A DNA stretch of 64,000 nucleotides from Marivita cryptomonadis (GTDB lineage Bacteria; Pseudomonadota; Alphaproteobacteria; Rhodobacterales; Rhodobacteraceae), in the NCBI RefSeq assembly GCF_002115725.1, contig NZ_JFKD01000011.1, positions 112,960 to 176,959 of the forward strand, in the 5' to 3' direction. Below the pieces are notes generated by a model that saw only the letters and a program-made list of their open reading frames with translations, was not told the origin of the DNA and ran no database searches. Numbering within the stretch: position 1 is the first letter of the stretch; each line of letters starts with the position of its first letter. Shown one piece after another: positions 51,174 through 60,444 of the stretch. The translations under genes were made by a program, and so were the position numbers.

Positions 51174-53370
51174 TCCCCGAGACAGTCTGGAACGACAGAA
51201 CGAAAAATTGCTCAAGATCGCTGACAGTCTGATGCGGCGCGTCGAATACGGTGTGTCGCATTCCGGCGCGGCGTATGCACAGTTCGAACGCGCGGCCCTG
51301 CTGGAAAAGCGTGTGCGCGAGCGGACGCTCGAGCTGGAACGCACGCTGGACCTGCTGCACGACGCCAATGGCCAGCTTGCCCGTGCCAATCAGGAAACCG
51401 AAGCGGCCCGGCGTAACCTTGCCGACGCGATCGAGACCATTTCCGAAGGCTTCGCACTTTTCGATCCGCATGACGACCTTGTCATGTGCAACTCGCGCTT
51501 TTGCCGGGATTTCCGCGATACGGCGGATGATCTCAAGCCCGGTCTTGCCTTTGACAGCTATGTCGACCGGGTCAGCCGGTCTGCCTATCTGCATCTGCCG
51601 GATCATCAGGACCGCAACACTTGGGCCAAGATGCGCCGTCAGCGCCACAAGGACCGGCGGGTGATGTTCAACGTGCAACTGACGCATGATCGTTGGCTGC
51701 AAGTCTCGGAACACCGCACTGCGAATGGCGGCACCGTGGTGCTTCAGACAGACATTACCGACATCATGCGGGTGGAACGTCAGGAACAGGCCAAGCTGCG
51801 GGACAAGCAGACGCGGATGATCCGCGCGACGCTGGATCACCTGAACCAGGGCGTGTGCATCTTTGACGAAAACGCGCGGCTTGTGGGATGGAACCAAAAA
51901 CTGGGCAGCCTGCTGTCGATCCCCGCGCGGCGATTGCGGATCGGTGCGTCATTCACCGGGCTGTTGGATGATCTGGATGACACATTCCAGTTCACGCGCG
52001 GCATCGACCGGGCGTCGTTCCGGCGTTGGGCCACGTCAGATGGGCTGCGACAGCCTGTGTCCTTTGAGGTGCAGCGCGGAGACAGCATCGTTCTGCACAT
52101 CTTTGGGCGCGCCATGCCGGATCGGGGGTTTGTGATCTCGTGCACCGATGTGACGGCCGAACGCGAGGCGGCGCAAAAGCTCTATGAGTTGAACGAGATC
52201 CTCGAACAGCGCGTGATGGAGCGCACACTTGAGCTGGAAGACGCGCTGAGTGCTGCAGAACGGGCCAATGCATCGAAGTCGCGCTTTGTGGCGGCAGCCA
52301 GCCATGACCTTTTGCAACCCCTGTCGGCGGCCAAACTGTTCATGGCGTCCTTGTCCGACAAAATCGAAACCCCAAACGAACAGGCCGTGCTGGCCAAGGC
52401 CGAGACCGCGTTAGGCGCGGCCGAACAGATCATCGACGCATTGCTCAACATCTCGAAACTGGAAACTGACGGGTTGAGTTTCGACATTCGTCCGGTCGCT
52501 CTGCGCGAAATTTTCGATCCCCTTCGCGACGAGATGGAAATGCTGGCTGCCCAGAAAGGTTTGGTGCTGCGCATCGTCGACAGCTCGCACGTGGTCGAAT
52601 CCGATCCGTCCTACCTGCGTCGGATCGTTCAGAACCTGCTGACCAATGCCATTCGCTATACCGATACAGGTCGGGTGATCGTCGGCGCCCGACGCAACGG
52701 CGACTCTGTCCGGATCGAGGTCTGGGACACCGGGCCGGGGATTGCCGAAGAAGACCAGAACACGATTTTCGAAGAGTTCCGCAGGCTTGATACCAAGGCC
52801 AGCAACAATGACGGGCTGGGCCTTGGGCTGGCCATCGTGGAGCGTGCCTGTGCAAGACTGGGTCATCCGCTGGGGCTGTGGTCCGAACCCGGGCGCGGGT
52901 CGTGTTTCATGCTGAACGTGCCGCTGGCCCGACAGGCACAGTTGCACATGCCAGTGAAGTCACGCAATTCATCGGCGATGAGCCTGCTGAAATCCGGGTT
53001 GATCATTCTGCTGGTCGAAAACGACCCGCAACTGCGACGCGCCATGTCGATCCTGATCGAAAGCTGGGGCGTGAGCGTGATCGAAAGTGAAGACGCGGAA
53101 AGCGCGCTGGACCTGATGGAGGATCTGCAGATTACCCCGGATGGGTTACTTCTGGACTACCAGTTGGGCGACGGCGCTTCCGGCACAGAGCTTTTCGAAG
53201 AACTGACACGCCGACTGGGTCGCCTGCCCTGTGCTATCGTATCTGCGGAGCGCTCTGCGACATTGCGGCAAGAGACGAAACGACTCGAGATCGACCTTCT
53301 GCTCAAGCCGCTGGACAGAACCAAGCTGATCGACTTTCTGCACAGTACCGCCCGCGAAATCGCAAGCTGA
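51160..53370 (+). CDS. Hybrid sensor histidine kinase (NahK-like)
   Basis: A 736-residue cytoplasmic kinase. Order: N-terminal coiled coil (about 40-90, RVRERTLELERTLDLLHDAN); PAS domain (about 88-200); second PAS (about 210-330, DHLNQGVCIFDENARLVGWNQKLGSLL); HisKA with the acceptor His in FVAAASHDLLQPLSAAKLFM (about 378-397). Next come the ATPase domain (NLLTNAIRYTDTGRVIVGARR, DTGPGIAEEDQNTIFEEF, DGLGLGLAIVERACARLGHPLGLWSEPGRGSCF) and a C-terminal receiver (about 605-730, LLDYQLGDGASGTELF with the acceptor Asp). It has no membrane segment. A GTG at 51160 with GGTGAGG upstream is the preferred start, overlapping the FIST gene. Confidence 0.9.
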   Translation: MSLIDPRDSLERQNEKLLKIADSLMRRVEYGVSHSGAAYAQFERAALLEKRVRERTLELERTLDLLHDANGQLARANQETEAARRNLADAIETISEGFALFDPHDDLVMCNSRFCRDFRDTADDLKPGLAFDSYVDRVSRSAYLHLPDHQDRNTWAKMRRQRHKDRRVMFNVQLTHDRWLQVSEHRTANGGTVVLQTDITDIMRVERQEQAKLRDKQTRMIRATLDHLNQGVCIFDENARLVGWNQKLGSLLSIPARRLRIGASFTGLLDDLDDTFQFTRGIDRASFRRWATSDGLRQPVSFEVQRGDSIVLHIFGRAMPDRGFVISCTDVTAEREAAQKLYELNEILEQRVMERTLELEDALSAAERANASKSRFVAAASHDLLQPLSAAKLFMASLSDKIETPNEQAVLAKAETALGAAEQIIDALLNISKLETDGLSFDIRPVALREIFDPLRDEMEMLAAQKGLVLRIVDSSHVVESDPSYLRRIVQNLLTNAIRYTDTGRVIVGARRNGDSVRIEVWDTGPGIAEEDQNTIFEEFRRLDTKASNNDGLGLGLAIVERACARLGHPLGLWSEPGRGSCFMLNVPLARQAQLHMPVKSRNSSAMSLLKSGLIILLVENDPQLRRAMSILIESWGVSVIESEDAESALDLMEDLQITPDGLLLDYQLGDGASGTELFEELTRRLGRLPCAIVSAERSATLRQETKRLEIDLLLKPLDRTKLIDFLHSTAREIAS

Positions 53371-53373
53371 CCG

Positions 53374-53820
53374 TCACTCCGCCACTTTCTTTCCGGACTT
53401 GGAGTCAGGCGCGACAAGGTAGTCCTTGACCCGCTCGGCAATTGCATCCGGCCACCGTCGGGTGCGCAAGGCCACGGCTTCGGACAAAACCAGCGTGCCG
53501 GTGATCGTGACACGGGTTTCCGCACCGGTGGTGGCGCTCAGTTCCAGCCACATGCTGCTCCGACGCAGTTCACGCACCGACAGGCGCCATGTCAGACGAT
53601 CCCCCAAACGGCTGGGCGCGGGGAATTCGGCGCTGATGTTGACAAAGGGCAAGGACAGACCGTCGCTGCCCTGAATTTGGCTCATTGGCCAATCCAGCGC
53701 TTCATCGAGCCAATTTTCGATAACGGTATGAACCATGTCGAAGTATCTGGGCAGAAAAACGATGCCTGACGGCTCGCAATCGCGAAGCATGACATCGTGA
53801 ACATACTGATAAGCCGGCAT
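53374..53820 (-). CDS. Acyl-CoA thioesterase of hotdog fold
   Basis: A 148-residue hotdog-fold enzyme. The catalytic motif region is VMLRDCEPSGIVFLPRYFDMVHTVIENWLDEAL (about 10-42), as in 4-hydroxybenzoyl-CoA thioesterases. LPFVNISAEFPAPSRLGDRLTWRLSVREL follows. It would hydrolyse an acyl-CoA; the substrate is unknown. The gene is convergent with the hybrid kinase gene, three bases apart. Confidence 0.87.
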   Translation of the reverse strand: MPAYQYVHDVMLRDCEPSGIVFLPRYFDMVHTVIENWLDEALDWPMSQIQGSDGLSLPFVNISAEFPAPSRLGDRLTWRLSVRELRRSSMWLELSATTGAETRVTITGTLVLSEAVALRTRRWPDAIAERVKDYLVAPDSKSGKKVAE

Positions 53821-53983
53821 TCCGGGGCGTCCTGTGTTCGTCTTTTCGGTCCGTTTCTGGCAAACTGCGCATACGGTATCCCACTGTATTCCAGAACAAC
53901 GATGAACTTTTCAACTTTTTTTGTCACTGCCGCTCAATTTGATGGCGAGACTAAAGTCGTAGACCGGCCTGCTCTGGCCCGTT

Positions 53984-55282
53984 TCACCGACCGATGACGA
54001 TATCCGCCCGCAAGCCGCCCATCGTCTCGCTTTCGCCCAAACGCAGAACACCACCATGCGCACGCGCAATGTCAGCGGCGATTGCCAGACCCAGCCCGAC
54101 ACCTGACCCCTTGTCCTGATTGCGCGCCGGGTCCAGCCGTACGAAGGGGCGCAGCGCCACATCGCGCTGGTCGGTGGCGATACCGGGACCATCATCTTCG
54201 ATCCGGATGCGCAAAGACTTGTCGGTCAAGGCCACGGACACTTCGCAACGCGACCCATAACGCTCGGCATTATTAATGAGGTTTTCCACCGCACGCCGGA
54301 TCGCCATCTGACGCAGCATCACCTGCCCGGTTCCCGTCGCCTCGACCAATGTCACCGGAACACCACTGCGCGCGCAATCCTCGACGACTTGCTGAACAAA
54401 ATCAGGAATGTCAGTGGGTTCGGGCTGGGCGCTGTCGGCATTGCCGCGCGCGAAATCCAGAAACGCGTCAATCAAGCGCTGCATGTCGTCGATATCGCGC
54501 TCCAGCGGCTCGCGATCTTCGTCATCGAGCATCGACACCGCCAGCCGCAAACGAGTGAGCGGCGTGCGCAGATCGTGACTGATCCCCGATAGCATCATGG
54601 TGCGCTGTTCGATCTGCCGTTCGATCCGGGCGCGCATGTCTAAAAACGCATGCCCCGCCGCCCGAACCTCGACTGCACCGGACGGTGAATACGGCACGTG
54701 CCGTCCACGCCCGAACGCTTCTGCGGCTCCGGCGAGGCGGGTGATCGGGCGCAACTGATTGCGCAGGTAGAGGTAAGCGATGACAGTCAGCACCGCACCA
54801 AAGACGACCATGTTCACCAAAAGCTGGTGCGGATTGGACGCGGACGCCCGTTCTCGGTCGAATTCGATCAGAACCAGAGGATCGTCGCCGCGTTGCACCC
54901 AGACCAGAACCGTCCAATCATCGACCAGATGCGCCCGTTCGAACCCGATGACATAGGAGCGCAGCGTGCGGATCACCACGATCCCCGAAAAGTCATACCA
55001 CCGCCGCAGATCCTGCGAAGGCAAGGCGTCCGGTTCCGTCGGCAGAAAATCGAGACGCAGCGCTCTGGCGATCCCCGGATCATCCACCCATTGCGGATCA
55101 AGCGAGGTGTTGATCTGCCGGGCGATCTCGCGGGTCATCTGTTCGGTGACGCCTTCGAAATGCCGTTGGACAAACACCACAGAGACCACCAGCTGCAGCG
55201 CCACGACGGGCAGCAGCAGGATCAGCGCGGCGCGCCCGTAAAGGCCTCGGGGCATGTAGCGTTTGAGCCAATCAAATGTCAT
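53984..55282 (-). CDS. EnvZ-like membrane sensor histidine kinase
   Basis: A 432-residue kinase. Two membrane helices flank a periplasmic domain (about 15-37 and 155-175; LILLLPVVALQLVVSVVFVQRH, then NMVVFGAVLTVIAYLYL). A HAMP-like linker (RPITRLAGAAEAFGRGRHVPYSPSG) follows. The HisKA domain holds the acceptor His in LSGISHDLRTPLTRLRLAVSML (about 230-250). The ATPase domain shows LINNAERYG, DDGPGIATDQRDVALRPFVRLD and GSGVGLGLAIAADIARAHGGVL. It is typical of the OmpR/EnvZ group, but no response regulator is adjacent. It could be the kinase of an OmpR encoded elsewhere. Confidence 0.9.
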   Translation of the reverse strand: MTFDWLKRYMPRGLYGRAALILLLPVVALQLVVSVVFVQRHFEGVTEQMTREIARQINTSLDPQWVDDPGIARALRLDFLPTEPDALPSQDLRRWYDFSGIVVIRTLRSYVIGFERAHLVDDWTVLVWVQRGDDPLVLIEFDRERASASNPHQLLVNMVVFGAVLTVIAYLYLRNQLRPITRLAGAAEAFGRGRHVPYSPSGAVEVRAAGHAFLDMRARIERQIEQRTMMLSGISHDLRTPLTRLRLAVSMLDDEDREPLERDIDDMQRLIDAFLDFARGNADSAQPEPTDIPDFVQQVVEDCARSGVPVTLVEATGTGQVMLRQMAIRRAVENLINNAERYGSRCEVSVALTDKSLRIRIEDDGPGIATDQRDVALRPFVRLDPARNQDKGSGVGLGLAIAADIARAHGGVLRLGESETMGGLRADIVIGR

Positions 55283-55371
55283 GCTGCGACGCTACTCCAG
55301 CTGTGGGCAAAACGGAATGTCCGGGCGCGACAGGGATTGCATTTCCCGGTGCGCCCTGATGCTGTCAGGTC

Positions 55372-56286
55372 ATGATGCGCGATCCCCAACCCGACTTTCA
55401 GCCCGAACCGGGCATTGCCGAGTGGCTTGCCCCCGGTCTGCGCCGCGTGCTGGCACCGAACCCGTCGCCCATGACCTTTCGAGGCACCAACACATATTTG
55501 ATCGGTGACGGAGATCTGGCGATCATCGATCCTGGTCCATCCGACGAAAACCACTTGAACGCTCTAATTCAATCCATTGGGACAGAACGTGTTTCCGCCA
55601 TTCTTGTTACTCATGCCCATGTTGATCATTCGCCATTGGCCCGCGCTCTTGCGGACAGAGTAAACGCGCCGATCTACGCGTTCTCGGACGCCACAGGTGG
55701 ACGCAGCGCTGTGATGCAGCAACTCGCGGCGACCGGCCTGATGGGCGGTGGTGAAGGTGTGGATCGGGATTTTCAACCGGACATCCTACTTACCGATGGT
55801 GAAACTGTGTCGGGCGACGGATGGACCCTGCGCGCCTTGCACACGCCCGGCCATTTCGGCAACCACCTCAGCTTTGCATGGAACGACGTGTTGTTCTGCG
55901 GCGATCTGGTGATGGGCTGGGCCAGCTCTCTGGTGTCTCCCCCCGATGGGGACCTGACAGACTTCATGGCATCCTGTCGGCGATTGCAGTCGCAAGACTG
56001 GTCCGTGTTTCATTCTGGGCATGGTGCGCCGATCCTCGATCCTGCGGAGCGGCTGGACTGGTTGATCAACCACCGACTGTCGCGCGAAGCAGCTGTGCTG
56101 GAGGCGTTACAGGACGGCCCCGCCACGAGCGCCACCCTTGCCAAGCGCATCTACACCGACACTCCGGCCGCGCTGCTTCCTGCGGCCACACGAAACGTCC
56201 TTGCACATCTCATTGATCTACATGGGAAAAACACTGTGTCTCCGATAGGATCACTCCACGCAGAGGCGCTTTTTTCCCTGACATGA
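55372..56286 (+). CDS. MBL-fold metallo-hydrolase (LACTB2/RNase Z-like)
   Basis: A 304-residue metallo-beta-lactamase fold enzyme. The metal-binding motif is VTHAHVDHSPLARAL (HxHxDH, about 78-92). Other ligands are in HTPGHFGNHLSFAW (about 156-169), FCGDLVMGWASSLV (about 178-191) and FHSGHGAPI. It has a winged-helix-like C-terminal stretch (AAVLEALQDGPATSATLAKRIYTD). The substrate (RNA or a thioester) is undecided. Two ATG codons are possible, at 55372 and 55375. Confidence 0.9.
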   Translation: MMRDPQPDFQPEPGIAEWLAPGLRRVLAPNPSPMTFRGTNTYLIGDGDLAIIDPGPSDENHLNALIQSIGTERVSAILVTHAHVDHSPLARALADRVNAPIYAFSDATGGRSAVMQQLAATGLMGGGEGVDRDFQPDILLTDGETVSGDGWTLRALHTPGHFGNHLSFAWNDVLFCGDLVMGWASSLVSPPDGDLTDFMASCRRLQSQDWSVFHSGHGAPILDPAERLDWLINHRLSREAAVLEALQDGPATSATLAKRIYTDTPAALLPAATRNVLAHLIDLHGKNTVSPIGSLHAEALFSLT

Positions 56287-56356
56287 CGGTGATTTCATTT
56301 TTTTCACAAATCCCTCTGGACGCGCCTGATCACTGTTGCTAAACCCCGCCTCGTGT

Positions 56357-56431
56357 TCCGGCGTAGCTCAGCGGTAGAGCAGTTGACTGTTAATCAATTG
56401 GTCGTAGGTTCGATCCCTACCGCCGGAGCCA
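56357..56431 (+). tRNA. tRNA-Asn (anticodon GTT)
   Basis: A complete 75-base cloverleaf. The acceptor stem pairs TCCGGCG (56357-56363) with CGCCGGA (56421-56427), then G and an encoded CCA. The anticodon loop contains GTT (CTGTTAA), and the T-arm reads GGTTCGATCC. The 3' end borders the integrase gene, which starts 120 bases further, so this tRNA is the likely attachment site of the island. Confidence 0.96.
56401..56431 (+). other. Presumed attachment site (attL) at the tRNA-Asn 3' end
   Basis: Tyrosine integrases usually recombine within the anticodon or T-arm and 3' end of a tRNA gene. The integrase lies directly downstream of this end, which makes it the probable left junction. The matching attR copy was not found in the window and presumably lies beyond the right edge. 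Confidence 0.5.
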
Positions 56432-56551
56432 ATTTTACCGTAAGGGTCTGATATCAGTAACTTTCCCCTTCGGGGGTCCGTTACTGTGACACCAGACTGT
56501 GACACCGCTGCGGCGGTGTATTTAGGTCGGTCTCCTATCTGGAGCCCGAAA

Positions 56552-58459
56552 ATGACCGCTCTCCCCCATCTCACTTGCCGAGACGGCGTCTATTACTGGC
56601 GACGCAAGGTGCGGCCGCAATCCACAAGAATCGTCGACCTCAGGGTCTCGTTGCGCACCACAGACCGGGGTCGAGCGACTATATTAGCCCGTGTACTGAG
56701 CGCGGAGAGCGAACCACTTATGGCGTCCCTTGAGCAAGACCGGATCACCCTGGACGAAGCCAGGAAATACCTGCAACACGTGGTCAGAACCCATGTGACC
56801 GCAGAGCATGATTTGCGACAAGACCTGCGGTTCCGCTACGGGGCACCACCCTGCAAGATTGAACGGCAGATCACCTCCGGCATGACAGAAGCCTGGGACA
56901 TTCTGGCCGAACAAGGGATCGGCGCGACAATATCCGACCAGGTTGAGCAGGAGCTGATCGCAGCAGGCCGCAGTCGCGCCGAGGTGGCCATGCTCCGGCT
57001 AATCCTTGACGGACACTACAGGCCGATGTTGCAGGGTCACATCGGCGCAGATCGCAGGGCCGCCGAATTCGAGAAGGTCACCGGGCGTCGGATCAACGGG
57101 GACCGAGAAGCCATCCAGCTGCTCGAGCTGTTCATTGAGGGCAAGCGAGCGGCCAACGCGGTGGTGACAACCCCGCCTGCACGTGCACTCGCGTCTGACG
57201 TGATGGACCGGTTCGATCCGGTACAAGGCACGTTCCCGCAAGACGCTGAGCAACCAGAATCCCCCCGTTCGCCCGATCCCGTCGCCGCTTCGGCCGTGAC
57301 CGATGTTCAGCCACACGACACCCCCATCGTGGTCCAAGAAATCCTGCCGGATGAACCAGACTCTTCCGATCTCGACCCGTCGATCACCGCAGTCATCGAG
57401 AGGATGATCCAGTTCAAAAAACACGCGGATGACGGACTGGAAGAAAAGACGGCGCGCCAGTACCGCGCTTTTGGGACCCTTCTTCAACGGGTTACAGGCA
57501 AGACTGATGTTCGGTCCCTTCTCCAAGCCGATTTCGTGAAACTTAGGTCTGTCCTTCTTCAGTTGCCGAAATCCTTCGGCAAATCGCCGTCAGATCACAC
57601 CCTCCCGATAGAATCGGTCCTCGCCAAGGCCGAAGGTCTCCCGAAGGAAAAGGTCGGCTTGGCGGTCGGCACGGTTAACAGATACGTGGACCACGCAAGC
57701 GCACTCATTTCGGCGGCCAAGTCTGAGGGTTTCGAACTACACCCACGGCTTGATCCCGGCCTCCTGCGGCGCAAGGAAAAGGGGCGTGCGCGCGACAAGA
57801 AGCGGACCTTCACTCGAGAAGAACTCGAAACCTTCTTTAGGCACCGATATTGGAGCGATCCCGAGCCGGGGCCTTGGCTACCTCCTCTCGCCGCACGACG
57901 CAGGAGCGGACTGTACTGGGTTCCCCTGATCGCGGCGTATAGCGGCCTGCGGCGCGAGGAAATCGCTGGCATCGGCGTGGACTACGTTAGGGAAGAGGGA
58001 GGGATCACCTATTTTGATGTGATCACCACCACCGACCGTCGGATCAAGAACTCATCTTCGAGGCGAAAGGTCCCACTTCACGACGACCTGATCCATCTGG
58101 GTCTGATGGAGTTTGTTCGCGATGCGCGGAAAGCTGGTTATGTTCGTCTTTTCCCTGACCTCAAGGAACCGGCCTCTAACATCATGGGGCGCAGGGTCGG
58201 TCGCAAGGTCGAAAAATTTGTCAAGGACATATGGGGCAGCGAAGGCACCGGTTTATCACTCCAAAGCGCCCGACATTACGTCCAGCACGTCCTCGATCTC
58301 GACAAGGAGGTACCCGCCAAAGTAGCGCGCGACATCATGGGTCACGAAGGTCAGGACGTACATGACTCAGTATATGGAGACCATTCTCCCCTTCCCGCGC
58401 TAAAAGCCGCGATCGATCGCCTGCCTTCACTTAGCGGGGTGCTGACATTGCCTCGGTAG
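56552..58459 (+). CDS. Tyrosine recombinase (integrase) of a tRNA-Asn island
   Basis: A 635-residue site-specific recombinase. The N-terminal part (about 1-75) has a DUF6538-like LPHLTCRDGVYYWRRKVR region. A core-binding region is at about 290-400 (FKKHADDGLEEKTARQYRAFGTLLQRVTG). The catalytic domain shows the first Arg in YSGLRREEIAGIG (about 480), Arg/His in LQSARHYVQHVLD (about 570), His in IMGHEGQDV, and the nucleophile Tyr in DSVYGD. The start at 56552 follows GGAGCCCGAAA. It is larger than lambda-type integrases and typical of genomic-island integrases. Confidence 0.92.
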   Translation: MTALPHLTCRDGVYYWRRKVRPQSTRIVDLRVSLRTTDRGRATILARVLSAESEPLMASLEQDRITLDEARKYLQHVVRTHVTAEHDLRQDLRFRYGAPPCKIERQITSGMTEAWDILAEQGIGATISDQVEQELIAAGRSRAEVAMLRLILDGHYRPMLQGHIGADRRAAEFEKVTGRRINGDREAIQLLELFIEGKRAANAVVTTPPARALASDVMDRFDPVQGTFPQDAEQPESPRSPDPVAASAVTDVQPHDTPIVVQEILPDEPDSSDLDPSITAVIERMIQFKKHADDGLEEKTARQYRAFGTLLQRVTGKTDVRSLLQADFVKLRSVLLQLPKSFGKSPSDHTLPIESVLAKAEGLPKEKVGLAVGTVNRYVDHASALISAAKSEGFELHPRLDPGLLRRKEKGRARDKKRTFTREELETFFRHRYWSDPEPGPWLPPLAARRRSGLYWVPLIAAYSGLRREEIAGIGVDYVREEGGITYFDVITTTDRRIKNSSSRRKVPLHDDLIHLGLMEFVRDARKAGYVRLFPDLKEPASNIMGRRVGRKVEKFVKDIWGSEGTGLSLQSARHYVQHVLDLDKEVPAKVARDIMGHEGQDVHDSVYGDHSPLPALKAAIDRLPSLSGVLTLPR

Positions 58460-58518
58460 GTGGAACGGGAGAGCGACCCCAGGCACTTTACAGTCTGGTC
58501 GATAATCGCAGGGACGCT

Positions 58519-60093
58519 TCAGAAGCCCGGACTATCTACGTCGTCATGAGGTTCCGTGGGCTGATTTTCTCCCTCCATCGCTGGTCGATCCGTCGAAATG
58601 TTTTCGTCGGTCCCCGCTATCGCCTGCTGCCCATCCAGACGGGCAGCCGGATCGACACGGAGCCCCAGAGCGTCCGCGAGTTCATGCATACGGCCCGGAT
58701 ATCCGGACGCCAAGATCTCCGCGCGCGCGTTTGGCCGGCTCCGCATGAGCGGCACCGGGCCAGCCGAAACGAGAAAACCGCCCCTACCCTCGACCCGAAG
58801 GCTGAGGGTGACACCCCAAGCCAGTGTCAGGCGCGCAAGGACGCCAACGGTTTCGACCAACGTTACCGGATATGGGCCGTCAAAGGCACGTTGATCTCGC
58901 GCAACATCTCCTCCATCCGCTCCATCCGCTCGGCCTGTGCGGACTGATCCGACCTGATCGATGCGATCGTCGTTTGAATCGACTCGACCTTTGTCGCCGT
59001 GTCGGTGGACAGCTCCTGGAGGCTCCCCAGGTACTCGAAGAGTTTTTTGAGAAGAAGGTTCGACTCTTGGGGGACCTGCGCCAGTTCCTCGGCCAGCGGG
59101 TCCAGTCGGTCTGCGATCTCCTTCAGCCTGTGTAACAGCTGCCAAAGCGCCTCCACTGCGTCGTCGGCGCTGCCAGTCAGATTGATGATTTGTTGTTCCT
59201 CGTCGCTCATTGATGTCCTTCCACAGGTCAAGCTGCGCCCCGGCTGATGCCGACGCGGTTGCGAATAGTTTTATTACCGCGAGCTGAGCCGGCACCTCGC
59301 TCAGGTACCTGAGCAAATCAAGGCGCCGCAGGATTCCCTTCAGCGTGAACTGAAGCCCAATGCGCCCCCCCGGGAGCCATGCTGGGGGCCGAAAGTCGCG
59401 GAGCAAGGTGGGTTTCGGCGCAGCAAGAGAATAGGCTAACCCCTGTGTCCCATTCCTGTAGCTCCGCTTCTGAATCTCTACACCATGGCGTGCCGCCGAT
59501 GCCACGAGACCTGGATAGGTGACCGGACGATCGACCGACAAACACTGGTTGATGCGCGAGCCGATCGTTCCCTTGTCTGTGGCGCCTTCGCGCTCGCGAG
59601 TTTTGGCGGCCCGGACCGGTGCTTCAATCATCACTGGCCCGCCCTTGATGTCGGGAAACGGCGTCGGCAGCCGGAGACGATGGGACAGCCGGTTTCCGAG
59701 TTCATACAAATCGCGGGTCATGTTCGGAACGATGGGTACGCCGTGGATCGTATAGCGGCTGAACAGCATGTGAACATGGTCGGTCGCGGCCCGGAGGTGT
59801 CGGTAGGCGACCCAAACCAGCTGGTGCATCGGCGTGCCGAGGTCGCGCAGCGTCGCCGAAAGGGTTGCCCGCCACGCACGTGCGGTCAGCTTGACTCCGC
59901 GTGGGGCCGATATCGTGAGGTGCCTCATAGGCGCGTCGTCCACCACGCCAAAGCGGGCGTGGTGGACCTCGAAGGCTCGGATCATGCGGGACGGCCTGTC
60001 AGCCAGTATGCTGCCCCCGAGGTAGGCACCACCCCTACGCGGATACCGGACGACGGCCAGGGTCAAAGGCGCTTCGGTTAGCTTGATGTTCAT
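58519..60093 (-). CDS. Relaxase-like mobilization protein, frame open over a second gene
   Basis: The open frame encodes 524 residues. Residues 1-300 look like a MobA/VirD2-type relaxase (PMRHLTISAPRGVKLTARAW, WVAYRHLRAATDHVHMLFSRY with the HxH metal motif, about 85-110). They would nick the island's origin of transfer. From about residue 295 to 410 the frame reads like a shadow (Gly, Arg and Pro-rich) and is overlapped by a coiled-coil gene on the same strand. The last 110 residues (TLVETVGVLARLTLAWGVTL, AEILASGYPGRMHELADALG) look real again and may be a separate gene. It starts inside the MobC-like stop (ATGA). Confidence 0.7.
   Translation of the reverse strand: MNIKLTEAPLTLAVVRYPRRGGAYLGGSILADRPSRMIRAFEVHHARFGVVDDAPMRHLTISAPRGVKLTARAWRATLSATLRDLGTPMHQLVWVAYRHLRAATDHVHMLFSRYTIHGVPIVPNMTRDLYELGNRLSHRLRLPTPFPDIKGGPVMIEAPVRAAKTREREGATDKGTIGSRINQCLSVDRPVTYPGLVASAARHGVEIQKRSYRNGTQGLAYSLAAPKPTLLRDFRPPAWLPGGRIGLQFTLKGILRRLDLLRYLSEVPAQLAVIKLFATASASAGAQLDLWKDINERRGTTNHQSDWQRRRRSGGALAAVTQAEGDRRPTGPAGRGTGAGPPRVEPSSQKTLRVPGEPPGAVHRHGDKGRVDSNDDRIDQVGSVRTGRADGADGGDVARDQRAFDGPYPVTLVETVGVLARLTLAWGVTLSLRVEGRGGFLVSAGPVPLMRSRPNARAEILASGYPGRMHELADALGLRVDPAARLDGQQAIAGTDENISTDRPAMEGENQPTEPHDDVDSPGF
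58863..59210 (-). CDS. Coiled-coil protein overlapping the relaxase frame
   Basis: A 115-residue frame (MSDEEQQIINLTGSADDAVEALWQLL, SLQELSTDTATKVESIQTTIASIRSDQSAQAERMERMEEMLREI). It is acidic, with heptad-like Leu/Ile/Met spacing over most of its length, so it should form a coiled coil. GGAAGGACATCA stands before its ATG, a very good ribosome site. It lies wholly within the relaxase open frame in a different frame and its composition is far more protein-like. A role as an accessory relaxosome protein is likely but unproven. Confidence 0.7.
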   Translation of the reverse strand: MSDEEQQIINLTGSADDAVEALWQLLHRLKEIADRLDPLAEELAQVPQESNLLLKKLFEYLGSLQELSTDTATKVESIQTTIASIRSDQSAQAERMERMEEMLREINVPLTAHIR

Positions 60094-60389
60094 TTCGGGT
60101 CGGAGTCGGCGGCCACGTCCTTGATCGCCTCGAGGCCCTTTTCGATGCGACGCGCGACGTCCAGCAGATCAAGACGGACCCGCTCGCCGTCCGGATCATG
60201 CAACACGGCGTTGAGCTTCAAGGTTACGTCATGGCACCAGCCGGGCAGTCCATCCGCAGCGTCGCGACCAAGGTGCCCAAGACCGGCGTCCCGGAGAAAA
60301 ACACTCGCCTTCTTGTAGCCAAGCCGACGCGCACGCCCTTCAACAGCGCTTGCCGCTTCATCGCTGTACCGAACGGTATATGCCCGCAT
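60090..60389 (-). CDS. MobC-like relaxosome accessory protein
   Basis: A 99-residue protein. The N-terminus (about 1-45) resembles a ribbon-helix-helix DNA-binding domain: MRAYTVRYSDEAASAVEGRARRLGYKKASVFLRDAGLGHLG. The second half is helical (LKLNAVLHDPDGERVRLDLLDVARRIEKGLEAI), as in MobC family proteins that help a relaxase melt the origin of transfer. The start at 60387-60389 follows AGGGAGTGGGACAG; a longer upstream frame lacks support. Its stop overlaps the relaxase start (ATGA). Confidence 0.78.
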   Translation of the reverse strand: MRAYTVRYSDEAASAVEGRARRLGYKKASVFLRDAGLGHLGRDAADGLPGWCHDVTLKLNAVLHDPDGERVRLDLLDVARRIEKGLEAIKDVAADSDPK

Positions 60390-60444
60390 CTGTCCCACTC
60401 CCTTTGAAGAAGAAATGTGCGGCAGAGAGCCTCCTGGCAAGCGG

